Below are positions 24,451-33,370 of a DNA stretch of 64,000 nt, in pieces. Position 1 is the stretch's first letter. The number at the start of each line of letters is the position of its first letter. Where the stretch lies: positions 2,356,001 to 2,420,000 of the forward strand of contig NZ_CP043839.1 of NCBI RefSeq assembly GCF_032878955.1, in the 5' to 3' direction. Source of the DNA: Butyricimonas paravirosa. GTDB taxonomy: Bacteria; Bacteroidota; Bacteroidia; Bacteroidales; Marinifilaceae. The position numbers and the translations under genes are program-made. The notes below the pieces were generated by a model. It did not search any database. It was not told the DNA's origin and saw nothing but the letters and a program-made list of their open reading frames with translations.

Positions 24451-25914
24451 ATGAAAAAAACATATACTATAAACTTAAGCGGTAAGATTTTCCATATCGA
24501 TGAAGACGCTTTGGAAAAACTACAAGAATACATCAATACCCTCAAAACATATTACACGCAAGAAGAAGACGGCAACGAGATCATGGATGACATCGAGAAC
24601 CGGATCGGGGAGCTTTTCACGGAAAACTTGAAAGGACAGTTCCGCGAGGTGATTACTCTCGACGACGTGGATCAAGTGATCGCCACGATGGGTACGCCTG
24701 ACGACATCATCGACGAAGACGAGCAACCCCGGAAATCCGCCCCGAAACAGGCAAAAAAACTATACCGAAACCCGGACAACAAAGTACTTGGCGGAGTGGC
24801 CGGGGGCCTAGCCGCGTATTGGGGCATATCCCCCTTGCTCATCCGGATAGGTTTCGTACTTCTGTCTTTCTACTATGGAATATTCATTATCGTGTATAGC
24901 ATTTTGTGGATTTCCGTCCCCAAGGCCAAGACGACCAAACAGAAACTCGAAATGAAAGGAGAAAATATAAATGTCTCCAACATCGAACGCTCCATAAAAG
25001 ACGAGTACCAGGAGATTAAAAACGGCAAGGGTGCCGCTTTCGTGAACCGGGTAGGCGAAGGCTTATACGAAGTATTCACCATCATCGGAAAAGTGTTGGC
25101 CATTATTATTGGCGTGGCCTTCTTCGTCGGGGGAATCTTCATGCTGTTCGCCTTCTTGTCGGCATTATTCTTACCTAACCTTTATCCTTGGAAAAGTGGT
25201 TTTATGGAACTCGCTTACGCGTTCACGCCCTTAAACTTCACTTTGGGTAAAATCGCTATATCATTCTTGATTGGAATTCCTATTATCATGATCATTTATA
25301 TGGCGATCAAATTGTTGTTCTCCTTCAAGAGTAATAACAAGGTGATCGCCCTTTCTGCCCTCTCATGTTGGATGCTGGGACTCGTTATACTCATATTCGT
25401 GGGGATCAGCGAAGGTCGAAGCTGGTCGATTGATGGCACCCGCTATGGAGAATCGCTCGAACTGAGCCAACAGGACACGCTCGTCCTGCTTGTAAATGAA
25501 CGCTACAAGATACCTGAGAATCTTTACATAGACCACAACGTGTTCCAATTAGCCTCCAGCAACATGATTACTCCGGACATCAGGATATATTCGGCCGAGG
25601 GATCGACCCCGACATTACGTGTACAATTTTACACCCAAGAAGAAAAACCCGTATATGACAACATGGATTTTAACTGGAATTACAAAAACGACACGCTCCG
25701 ATTTGATAATTACATCAAGCTCGCGGGACAATGGAGGGCTCAAAGAGTGACGCTGACTCTCTACCTACCTGAGAATAAGAAAGTACTCATTCCATCCCAA
25801 ACAAGCCAATACTTGAGAAACTTGAGAGATTTTGACAGGGGCGTACGTTCCAGACTAAATAAAGATAAGATATTATTAATCATGCAAGACGGGAAACTTC
25901 ACCCCCTCATGTAA
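24451..25914 (+). CDS. PspC-domain envelope-stress membrane protein
   Basis: A 487-residue inner-membrane protein. Residues 1-95 form a soluble domain (KTYTINLSGKIFHIDEDALEKL, DDIENRIGELF, TMGTPDDI). The PspC domain spans about 102-158 (LYRNPDNKVLGGVAGGLAAYWGI and following hydrophobic stretch). Three or four further membrane segments lie between about 215 and 325, and a periplasmic beta domain follows to the end. PspC proteins sense membrane damage in the phage-shock response. It is cotranscribed with the PadR regulator upstream. No PspA gene is near. Confidence 0.88.
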   Translation: MKKTYTINLSGKIFHIDEDALEKLQEYINTLKTYYTQEEDGNEIMDDIENRIGELFTENLKGQFREVITLDDVDQVIATMGTPDDIIDEDEQPRKSAPKQAKKLYRNPDNKVLGGVAGGLAAYWGISPLLIRIGFVLLSFYYGIFIIVYSILWISVPKAKTTKQKLEMKGENINVSNIERSIKDEYQEIKNGKGAAFVNRVGEGLYEVFTIIGKVLAIIIGVAFFVGGIFMLFAFLSALFLPNLYPWKSGFMELAYAFTPLNFTLGKIAISFLIGIPIIMIIYMAIKLLFSFKSNNKVIALSALSCWMLGLVILIFVGISEGRSWSIDGTRYGESLELSQQDTLVLLVNERYKIPENLYIDHNVFQLASSNMITPDIRIYSAEGSTPTLRVQFYTQEEKPVYDNMDFNWNYKNDTLRFDNYIKLAGQWRAQRVTLTLYLPENKKVLIPSQTSQYLRNLRDFDRGVRSRLNKDKILLIMQDGKLHPLM

Positions 25915-25939
25915 ACCGAAAAAGAAGAATATGAAAAAA

Positions 25940-26057
25940 ACAATCCTGCATCAACTACCTCCCCTAACCCTTCCTTACATAGAAGGGGAAAACGATTGGT
26001 AATCAGCTCTCCCCCTGTGTAAGGGGGAGTTGGAGGGGGTAGTCGATGTAGGATTGT
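25940..26057. repeat. Nested palindrome C between convergent genes
   Basis: Outer arms 25940-25956 and 26041-26057 (ACAATCCTGCATCAACT and complement) match at 15 of 17 positions. Inside are CTACCTCCCC (25955-25964) and GGAGGGGGTAG (26032-26042), and the block CTCCCCCTGTGTAAGGGGGAG (about 26009-26029), which is shared letter for letter with palindrome A. It fills the gap between the PspC gene and the tricorn-like protease gene. Confidence 0.78.
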
Positions 26058-26070
26058 CGCTCTCAGCTTT

Positions 26071-29000
26071 CTATTTTTTCGAATCAATCTCTTTCAACAA
26101 CTCCTTCACCGCCGTCTCCAATTGCTCGTCTTCCCCCTTGATAATTTTCTCCGGAGAGTTGGCAATCTTCACGTCCGGTTCCAGTTGTTTATTCTCCAGA
26201 TAGCTACCGTCCGGTAAACGATAACCGACGATCGGGATTCCGAAATACAGCGTCGGATCCTGCAAAGTCTCCCAAGACACGCTCGTCATGGTTCCCGGCA
26301 CAGGCATTCCGACAACCTTACCGATTCCTTGATGTTGGTAAACCCAAGGCGTTCCGTGGGCGTTCGAGTAGTTCGCCTCACAGGTCACCATAATCGAAGG
26401 CTTATTCCACCTACGACTTGGCATATCGCAAGCCTCCCGGCCCCGAACGACTTGCGTGAAATATTTCTTACCACTGAACAGAATCTCAATATCCTCGTGC
26501 AAACGGCCACCACCATTGAAACGAGTGTCGATCACAATTCCTTCCCGGTCATTATATTTACCCAGAATATCGGCATACACGGAACGGAAACTTGGATCGT
26601 CCATGCTGGAAATATGCACGTAACCCAAACGTCCTCCCGACAAACGATCCACATCGGCAGCTCTTTGTTTTACCCACCGCCGGTAAAGTAACCCATTCAT
26701 CGTACCCTTTGAAATCGGCTCGATCACCTCATCCCAACGTTCCTTGGTAGAGGGGTCATAAATAGAGAACAATACACGTTTACCGGACTTGCCTCTCAGC
26801 AGGGGATAGTAATCTTCCCCGGCTTTCACCGCCCGCCCGTCAATTTTCTCAATGACCATTCCGGCTTTCAACTTCGAACGGACATGATCAAAAGGTCCTT
26901 TCTCCAACACCTCGTCAACTAGCAACCCATCCTTTGCATAGTTCACGTTCAACAAGAGGCCCAGTTCGGCAGTCGCCTCACCTCTTGACCCGGGGCGGTA
27001 ACCCGATCCGGTGTGTGAAACGTTCAACTCACCCAACAACTCACTCAACAACTCGGAGAAATCATAGTTATTATTGATATAAGGTAAAAACTTCTCGTAA
27101 GCCTTAGTCATTTTTGCCCAATCCACACCATGCATATTCTTCTCGTAGAAACGTTTGGCCTCCTGACGACGTACCCGATCAAACATATACGCCCGCTCGG
27201 CAGCCTGATCCAGTTTCATTTCGGCAGAATACGCAATCGGACTTCTTCTCTCCGAACCCAGACTAATCTTCTGCATAGAACGTCCTCCCAACAGGAACAA
27301 ATCTTTCCCGTCCTTATCCATCTCCAAAGACGCCCAACCGCTGTTCAACTTATGCATCACCTTGGTACTCCGTGAACGCAGATCGCTCACCCACAAATCC
27401 ATACCTCCCTCGAAAGAGGCCATGTAATAAAGCTTGTCACCATTCTTACTTAATATCGCATCTCCCAATTGTGAAGAATTCGGCGTTAACCGCATCACCC
27501 GGTCCTCGATACCTTGCAGTTCGACCTCGATATTCTTTTTCTCTTTCACGGCAGGTTTCGTCTCACCTTTCTTATCTTTCTGATCCTCTTTCTGTTCTTT
27601 ATTCTTCAGAGAGGCAATACGTTTCTCCTCCTCTTTCAGTAACTCGTAATCTTCCTTGTTCAACCGGAATTTATCGTAAGCATCCTGATTCATGAACACG
27701 ATCATCACATCCTGCAAAGAACCCCACGATGCATGGTTACGCATCCCGTAACGCTCACTGGAAAACAAGATGGCATTTCCATCCAACACCCACCGGGGAT
27801 TACTATCAAAATAGCCGCTATTGGTCAGGTTTACAATTTCCCCTTTCCCATCGGCACTCACGATAGCAATATCACTATACGGATCATGACGATTCCCGAT
27901 GATTTCCATCGCGAACCATTTCCCGTCCGGAGACCATGTATACGAGAAACCGTCACCCGTGCGATATTGATATTTATCGTCCGCCACCTGCCGCACTTTC
28001 TTCGTCTTCAAATCAACGACCATCAATTTCGTACGGTCCTCAATAAAGGCCAACTCTTTTCCATCCGGAGAGAATTGTGGGGCAAACCGCTCTTTGGTTG
28101 AAGCCGGAAGAACAGCTTCCTCTTCGATTAAAGTCGCATTCGGGAAATTCACCTCTTCCTCACGGGCAATCTTCGCCGTGTAGATATTCCAATTTCCTCC
28201 CCGCTCGCTAGCGTAAGCGATCGTCCGGTTATCAGGAGCAAAGCTCAACCACTTCTCTCCCTCCGGAGTCGTGGTAACTTGTTTTGTCGTCGTGTAATCG
28301 GTAGAAGTCACGAATACATCTCCCCGGATAATCATGGCCACCTGTTTCCCGTCCGGCGAAACAGTCGCACTAGTTGCCCCGGAAGTGAAACGCAACGAGG
28401 CAATATTATCTTTCGCATTGTCACCAATAATATCCACTTTCACTTTCTTGGGACTTCCGGATGCATCTTTCACGTATATTTCACCGTCATAACCAAAACA
28501 CAAACGCCCGTTACCCGCGATACTCAAGAAACGCACCGGGTGAGTCTTGAAAGAGGTCTCTGCCTTTACGGCAGAAGGATCGGCCACCGGGAACGAGTAC
28601 ACGTTAAACGAACCCTCTCGCTCACTCAGAAAATATACCCTTTGTTCGTCCGGAGACAACACGGGAGAACGATCTTCCCCCGCCCGATCAATCAGACGGG
28701 TATGTTTCCCGCTTTTCATATCATAGCGATAAATATCACGTGTGATAGAAGAGGTATGATGTTTACGCCATTCATTCTCCCCGCCTTTTTTATCTTGGTA
28801 CAAGAATGCATCACCCGATTTGAAGAAACAAATCTCTTCTGCCGGGGTTGCCAATACCTGCCGAGGACGTCCCCCATTTACCGAAATGGCATACAATTCG
28901 GTCATGGAACCTGCCGGAAATAAAGCACTCTGAGCGGGATCACTCATTTGCGCCCCATAGACAATTTCTTTTCCATCCGGGGTAAACGTGTAGGGTATCT

Positions 29001-29322
29001 CCCTAGCTGAATTCGTCGTCACTTGCCGGGCATCACCTCCCCGGGCCGACATCACGAAAATATCGAAATTACCATTCCGATCACTCGTGAACGCAATCTG
29101 TTTCCCATCCGGAGACCACACGGGATACGATTCATACGCCGGATGCGTGGTCAACTGGCGAGCCTCGCCACCTTCCACGGGGACAACATAAATATCCCCC
29201 TTATAACTAAATGCAATTTGCTTTCCATCGGGTGAAATCTTCGGATAACGCATCCAAAGCGGTCCCGCCTGAACGAAAAAAGCAACCAGTAAAAAAGTAA
29301 CAGTCAATACGATTTTATTCAT
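26071..29322 (-). CDS. Exported tricorn-like S41 serine peptidase
   Basis: A 1083-residue protein with a signal peptide (cleavage near QAG, residue 19). It has TolB/PD40-type beta-propeller repeats (about 25-560; repeated SPDGKQIAF-like units), a charged insert, a tricorn core and PDZ domain (about 690-900) and an S41 peptidase domain. The catalytic set fits tricorn: Ser769-His770 in NVSHTG, Ser986 in NYSNAH and Glu1043 in YLENK, with spacings within three residues of those in archaeal tricorn. It probably degrades peptides in the periplasm. Its -7 element TATATTTG (29360-29353) lies inside the 3' end of the gene upstream. Confidence 0.9.
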   Translation of the reverse strand: MNKIVLTVTFLLVAFFVQAGPLWMRYPKISPDGKQIAFSYKGDIYVVPVEGGEARQLTTHPAYESYPVWSPDGKQIAFTSDRNGNFDIFVMSARGGDARQVTTNSAREIPYTFTPDGKEIVYGAQMSDPAQSALFPAGSMTELYAISVNGGRPRQVLATPAEEICFFKSGDAFLYQDKKGGENEWRKHHTSSITRDIYRYDMKSGKHTRLIDRAGEDRSPVLSPDEQRVYFLSEREGSFNVYSFPVADPSAVKAETSFKTHPVRFLSIAGNGRLCFGYDGEIYVKDASGSPKKVKVDIIGDNAKDNIASLRFTSGATSATVSPDGKQVAMIIRGDVFVTSTDYTTTKQVTTTPEGEKWLSFAPDNRTIAYASERGGNWNIYTAKIAREEEVNFPNATLIEEEAVLPASTKERFAPQFSPDGKELAFIEDRTKLMVVDLKTKKVRQVADDKYQYRTGDGFSYTWSPDGKWFAMEIIGNRHDPYSDIAIVSADGKGEIVNLTNSGYFDSNPRWVLDGNAILFSSERYGMRNHASWGSLQDVMIVFMNQDAYDKFRLNKEDYELLKEEEKRIASLKNKEQKEDQKDKKGETKPAVKEKKNIEVELQGIEDRVMRLTPNSSQLGDAILSKNGDKLYYMASFEGGMDLWVSDLRSRSTKVMHKLNSGWASLEMDKDGKDLFLLGGRSMQKISLGSERRSPIAYSAEMKLDQAAERAYMFDRVRRQEAKRFYEKNMHGVDWAKMTKAYEKFLPYINNNYDFSELLSELLGELNVSHTGSGYRPGSRGEATAELGLLLNVNYAKDGLLVDEVLEKGPFDHVRSKLKAGMVIEKIDGRAVKAGEDYYPLLRGKSGKRVLFSIYDPSTKERWDEVIEPISKGTMNGLLYRRWVKQRAADVDRLSGGRLGYVHISSMDDPSFRSVYADILGKYNDREGIVIDTRFNGGGRLHEDIEILFSGKKYFTQVVRGREACDMPSRRWNKPSIMVTCEANYSNAHGTPWVYQHQGIGKVVGMPVPGTMTSVSWETLQDPTLYFGIPIVGYRLPDGSYLENKQLEPDVKIANSPEKIIKGEDEQLETAVKELLKEIDSKK

Positions 29323-29346
29323 CCTTCATTTATTTTGGTATTTAAC

Positions 29347-29679
29347 TTAGCGCAAATATACGATCCGGGATTCCGGCATCCAGATAAAACGAGTAAAATC
29401 AACCCCTTGAATAAGGGCAAGGCTATTCCCACACGCTCCATTTTCCCGGTATAATTGAAGTATTTTCTCTCGAATCGGATCACCGGGAACCCACTGGATA
29501 TGCTGTCGGACACAATCATCAACAATCATTCCCCCATAGAATTCGAGACAAGGAATTTCCCGGATCTCACCTCCGGTATTCACCACGTCCACCACCTTCC
29601 CGCCCTTCAAAACAACATATCCATTCTTCACGAACTCAAATCCGGGTAACAAAATATAATTAGCCGCAATCTTTCTCAT
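29347..29679 (-). CDS. Conserved hypothetical small protein
   Basis: A 110-residue cytoplasmic protein. The first 50 residues (RKIAANYILLPGFEFVKNGYVVLKGG...VVDVVNTGG) resemble the small N-terminal beta domain of amidohydrolases, but no metal-binding HxH or barrel follows, so it is not an enzyme of that class. It starts 13 bases after the DUF4296 gene, and this pairing is common in Bacteroidales. The function is unknown. Confidence 0.65.
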   Translation of the reverse strand: MRKIAANYILLPGFEFVKNGYVVLKGGKVVDVVNTGGEIREIPCLEFYGGMIVDDCVRQHIQWVPGDPIREKILQLYRENGACGNSLALIQGVDFTRFIWMPESRIVYLR

Positions 29680-29692
29680 TCAGAATATGATC

Positions 29693-30610
29693 TTATTTCT
29701 TTTTTGCAGATTTCCTTTCAAGCTCCATCTGTCTCCTCTGTTCGTATTCCTTTTTCAATTGTTTCTCCCGGTTCGGGGCCACGTACGTTTTAAAGATCTC
29801 GGTTTTGTACACGCAGCCTTCCCGATCATTCAACTTCTTCACTTTCACCCTCGTATCCCGGTCACTCTTGGGAATCTTCATGAATAACTTCGTGTAGCTG
29901 GAATCCGCCACGTAGAACTCCCAGTCTTTCTTGTAAGGGCGCAACGTGTCGACTCCCACGTACTGATCCGGAACTTTCAACGTGTCATTATCGGCAGACA
30001 GAAAATAAGTCTGTATGAAATTCCGTTTTCCCCGGTCGGATTTTTCCAATTTTATCGTCGAGGTAAATTTGTACATACCGGGAACAATGCTATCCAATTT
30101 CACCAGCACGAATTGATTTCGCTTGTCAAAATAAACCGTATCGGCTTTCACCACACGTGTTTCGTACACGATAGAATCTTTCTTCCGGACTTTAGCTTGT
30201 GTAGAATCCGAGCGTATGGTATCTGCCACGATCATCGTGTACCCCGGGAACAGATTAACCGTATCATTCACGGTCAACTCTTTCCACTCCCGCATGATTT
30301 TCGTCTGGCGACGACTCAAGGTATCGATCACCACGTCATAAATTTTATTGAATAACGCTGATTGCAGGGAATAGTAAGTTACGCAAGAATCAAAATCCTC
30401 CCGTGTAATCCCGTATTTCTCAAACAGGTCATTATAATATAAATAATTGTCTTTTTCGGTTCGTATATCACCCCGTGCGACCGACAACATTCCATCCGTC
30501 GTGTGCATATCAATCAACAAAGATGTGAATTGATCCTTGTCCAACGGGACCTTCTTCGAACAAGCCGTTATCGCCGCAATAATCAATATCACCCATAAAA
30601 TACGCTTCAT
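29693..30610 (-). CDS. DUF4296-family lipoprotein
   Basis: A 305-residue lipoprotein (signal peptide ending ITAC, Cys17). The DUF4296 domain covers about 22-115 (PLDKDQFTSLLIDMHTTDGML, KYGITREDFDSCVTYY, IYDVVIDTLSRR). A beta-rich region follows, and the C-terminus is a long basic helix (REKQLKKEYEQRRQMELERKSAKKK). The role is unknown. It follows the MlaF-type ATPase gene by 20 bases, so it may belong to the same transcription unit as the lipid transporter. Confidence 0.8.
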   Translation of the reverse strand: MKRILWVILIIAAITACSKKVPLDKDQFTSLLIDMHTTDGMLSVARGDIRTEKDNYLYYNDLFEKYGITREDFDSCVTYYSLQSALFNKIYDVVIDTLSRRQTKIMREWKELTVNDTVNLFPGYTMIVADTIRSDSTQAKVRKKDSIVYETRVVKADTVYFDKRNQFVLVKLDSIVPGMYKFTSTIKLEKSDRGKRNFIQTYFLSADNDTLKVPDQYVGVDTLRPYKKDWEFYVADSSYTKLFMKIPKSDRDTRVKVKKLNDREGCVYKTEIFKTYVAPNREKQLKKEYEQRRQMELERKSAKKK

Positions 30611-30630
30611 ATCGCTAAAACTTTTAGTAT

Positions 30631-31401
30631 TTATTCCTCGCTCTTTTTTCCTAGTTTCTCCCGCACCATCCTGTTCAACTTCGACGAGAACAGGAATTCG
30701 TTCAACGCCTTGTTGTTCGTGTACATGATCTCTTCGTTACTGCCCTCCCATTCTTTGTGTCCTTCATGGATAAACAATACCTTTTCCCCAATCTCGAAAA
30801 CCGAGTTCATATCATGCGTGTTTATAACCGTGGTCATATCATATTCATGTGTCAACTCGGACAACAGATTATCAATCACGATCGAGGTCAAAGGGTCCAA
30901 ACCGGAATTCGGCTCGTCACAAAACAAGTATTTAGGCTGTAAAACTATAGCCCGGGCAATAGCCACACGCTTTTTCATTCCTCCACTGATCTCCGCGGGA
31001 TAAAGATTTTCCACGTTATTCAGGTTCACCCGGTTGAGGCAGAAAATAGCTCGCTCCGTTTTCTCCTTTTCCGTCATCGAGGAAAACAGATTTAACGGGA
31101 ACTTCACGTTCTCCAACACGGAAAGCGAATCAAACAATGCCCCGCCTTGAAAAACCACTCCCAGCTCCTTCCGGATCTCCTTTATCTGTTTGTTATTCAT
31201 CACGGTAATATCCCGGTCATTGTAGAATATCTTTCCTTTATCAATCGAGTGCAAGCCAATCAACGATTTCAATAACACGGTCTTCCCAGAACCACTCTTC
31301 CCGATAATCAGATTTACCTTTCCCGGTTCGAAAACGGCATCTATATCCGTCAACACCTCTTTTTTATCAAATGACTTACATACCCCTTCCGCCCGTATCA
31401 T
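30631..31401 (-). CDS. ABC transporter ATP-binding protein, MlaF type
   Basis: A 256-residue ATPase with Walker A GKSGSGKT, signature ISGGMKKRVAIARA and Walker B LFCDEPNSGLDP, the last being characteristic of the Mla/phospholipid-transport branch. With the MlaE-type permease next to it, it would power phospholipid movement between inner and outer membranes to keep outer-membrane asymmetry. Its ATG overlaps the permease stop codon by one base (TAATG), so translation is coupled. An MlaD-type substrate-binding gene is not present next to it. Confidence 0.92.
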   Translation of the reverse strand: MIRAEGVCKSFDKKEVLTDIDAVFEPGKVNLIIGKSGSGKTVLLKSLIGLHSIDKGKIFYNDRDITVMNNKQIKEIRKELGVVFQGGALFDSLSVLENVKFPLNLFSSMTEKEKTERAIFCLNRVNLNNVENLYPAEISGGMKKRVAIARAIVLQPKYLFCDEPNSGLDPLTSIVIDNLLSELTHEYDMTTVINTHDMNSVFEIGEKVLFIHEGHKEWEGSNEEIMYTNNKALNEFLFSSKLNRMVREKLGKKSEE

Positions 31402-32138
31402 TACAATAATATTTTGGTTAATATCAAGTTCACAAGCAGGATGGCAATACTACTATCCACCACGGCTTTCGTACTCGCCTTTCCGACTTCCAGCGCCCCT
31501 CCCTGCACGTTATACCCGTAAAAGGCGGGAATAGAAGTAAATATCACGGCAAAAAACAAAGTTTTGACAATAGAATAGGTCACGTAATAAGGATTGAATG
31601 AAAAGTGCAACCCGTGTATATAATCATCATAGTTTACCACCCCGGATGCCAATCCCGAAAGGATTCCCCCGATAATACCGATAAACACGCTGAATATATA
31701 AAGAACCGGATTTACCACCAAGGCCGCCGCAATCTTCGGCCCCACCAAATAGGAAACGGAATTCACTCCCATCACCTCCAACGCCTCGATCTGTTCCGTG
31801 ATTTTCATGCTACCGATCTCGGATGCGATATTACTCCCAATCTTTCCGGCCAGAATCAAGCTCACGATCGTCGACGAGAACTCCAGCAATAACGTCTCCC
31901 GGGTCAAATAACCAATCAGATAGCGAGGTAGCAGGGGACTCGACATATTGTAAGCCGTTTGAAGCGTCAACACCGCCCCGATAAAGAAAGAAATAATCAT
32001 CACCAACATAACGGAATTCAACCCCAACTTCTCCAACTCGTTAGTCAATTCTTTTAAATAAACTTTCTTCTTCTCAGGTTTCGTGAAGATACGCCCCATG
32101 AATAATATGTAAGCTCCTATCTTATCTAATACTTTCAT
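31401..32138 (-). CDS. ABC transporter permease, MlaE type
   Basis: A 245-residue inner-membrane protein with five or six hydrophobic segments. It has the MlaE hallmarks SSTIVSLILAGKIGSNIASEIGSMKITEQIEALEVMGV (split here over 85-125) and YYVTYSIVKTLFFAVI. It forms the membrane part of the phospholipid transporter with the MlaF-type ATPase. It is the first gene of its unit; the divergent mannose-1-phosphate guanylyltransferase gene lies 138 bases away. Confidence 0.92.
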   Translation of the reverse strand: MKVLDKIGAYILFMGRIFTKPEKKKVYLKELTNELEKLGLNSVMLVMIISFFIGAVLTLQTAYNMSSPLLPRYLIGYLTRETLLLEFSSTIVSLILAGKIGSNIASEIGSMKITEQIEALEVMGVNSVSYLVGPKIAAALVVNPVLYIFSVFIGIIGGILSGLASGVVNYDDYIHGLHFSFNPYYVTYSIVKTLFFAVIFTSIPAFYGYNVQGGALEVGKASTKAVVDSSIAILLVNLILTKILL

Positions 32139-32276
32139 CTATACTAACTCCTTAAATAATACCCTCCTGTAAACCCTGTCTCAAATTTTATCGTAAAAAT
32201 AGAAATTATTCACGGATTTATTACTAATTTCGACAACAATAAGATGAATTTAATTTTAAATGTATAACTAAATAAG

Positions 32277-33356
32277 ATGAATAAGAACTCATATTGCGTT
32301 ATAATGGCCGGCGGTCTCGGAAAACGTTTCTGGCCCGTGAGTACGAAAGCCTGTCCGAAACAATTTTGTGACATCTTAAATGTCGGGAAAAGCTTCCTCC
32401 GTCAAACCTTTGAAAGAGCAAATCAAATCTTTGATACCCAAAATATATTCATTGTTACAGGTACCGCCTACGAAGAGCTGACTAAACAGCAAATCCCGGA
32501 AATTCCTTCCGAGAATATTCTGAAAGAACCTTTCGGCAAGAACACCGCCCCATGCGTGGCTTACGCGGCCTACCGGATTGCCCGGGTTAACCCGCACGCA
32601 AGTATGGTAGTTGTCCCTTCCGACCATTTTATCACCAATGACGCAGTCTATCTCGATAACATTCAGAAAGGGATTTCTTTCGTTGAACAGTTCGGCGGAT
32701 TACTCACCATCGGTATCAAACCAACCCGACCGGAAACAGGCTACGGGTATATCCAGATCAAGAAAAACAAGTTCTCCGAATTCATATCCAAAGTTAAAAC
32801 GTTCACCGAAAAACCGGACAAGGAACTGGCAAAAGTCTTTTTGGAATCGGGTGATTTCCTTTGGAATGCCGGAATTTTTATCTGGAAAGTAGAAGATATT
32901 ATCGAAGAGTTCAAAACATACCTCGAAGATATGTATTTATTGTTCGAGCAGGAATATAAAAATGTGGAGGACCCGGATTCTCCCGAAAATATCGCTCATA
33001 TCTACGGACAATGCCGTAATATTTCCATCGACTTCGGTATCATGGAGAAGTCCGCGAAAGTCTATGTCATGAAAGGTGAGTTCGGTTGGTCCGATGTCGG
33101 CACGTGGCACTCGTTCCATGAAATCAGCCCGAAAGACGAGAATAACAATGTATCCAACAGCGAACAAGTCCGCTTAATCGAAACAAAAGAATGTATTATT
33201 AACGTTCCCCAAGACAAGAAAGTCATTATTGAAGGGATCGAGAATTGCATTATCGCGGAAAACAATGATATTTTAATGATCTGCCACCGGGATCACGAGG
33301 ATAATATCCGACATTTCGACGATATGCTAAAACATACAACAAAGGAGCTTAATTAA
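32277..33356 (+). CDS. Mannose-1-phosphate guanylyltransferase
   Basis: A 359-residue nucleotidyltransferase that makes GDP-mannose, the precursor of GDP-fucose and of mannose-containing surface polysaccharides. The signature IMAGGLGKRFWPVSTKACPKQF (split; residues 9-30) binds GTP, and VVVPSDHFI, FTEKPD and FLWNAGIFIW are typical. It lacks the C-terminal phosphomannose isomerase domain of longer ManC proteins, so it is the single-function form. It is monocistronic and divergent from the MlaE-type gene. Confidence 0.93.
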   Translation: MNKNSYCVIMAGGLGKRFWPVSTKACPKQFCDILNVGKSFLRQTFERANQIFDTQNIFIVTGTAYEELTKQQIPEIPSENILKEPFGKNTAPCVAYAAYRIARVNPHASMVVVPSDHFITNDAVYLDNIQKGISFVEQFGGLLTIGIKPTRPETGYGYIQIKKNKFSEFISKVKTFTEKPDKELAKVFLESGDFLWNAGIFIWKVEDIIEEFKTYLEDMYLLFEQEYKNVEDPDSPENIAHIYGQCRNISIDFGIMEKSAKVYVMKGEFGWSDVGTWHSFHEISPKDENNNVSNSEQVRLIETKECIINVPQDKKVIIEGIENCIIAENNDILMICHRDHEDNIRHFDDMLKHTTKELN

Positions 33357-33370
33357 AGCTCCTTTTCTTT
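33341..33370. terminator. Bidirectional terminator
   Basis: AAAGGAGCTT (33341-33350) pairs with AAGCTCCTTT (33356-33365) around a 5-base loop, with T-runs on both strands. It overlaps the stop codon of the guanylyltransferase and ends beside the stop of the convergent CNNM/CorC gene. Confidence 0.8.

Noticed and set aside
28279..28923. 214-residue frame opposite the tricorn-like gene
   Set aside because: Antisense shadow of the beta-propeller repeats; no family resemblance.
32277..33356. Bifunctional ManC (guanylyltransferase plus phosphomannose isomerase)
   Set aside because: The protein ends at 359 residues, without the cupin-type isomerase domain.
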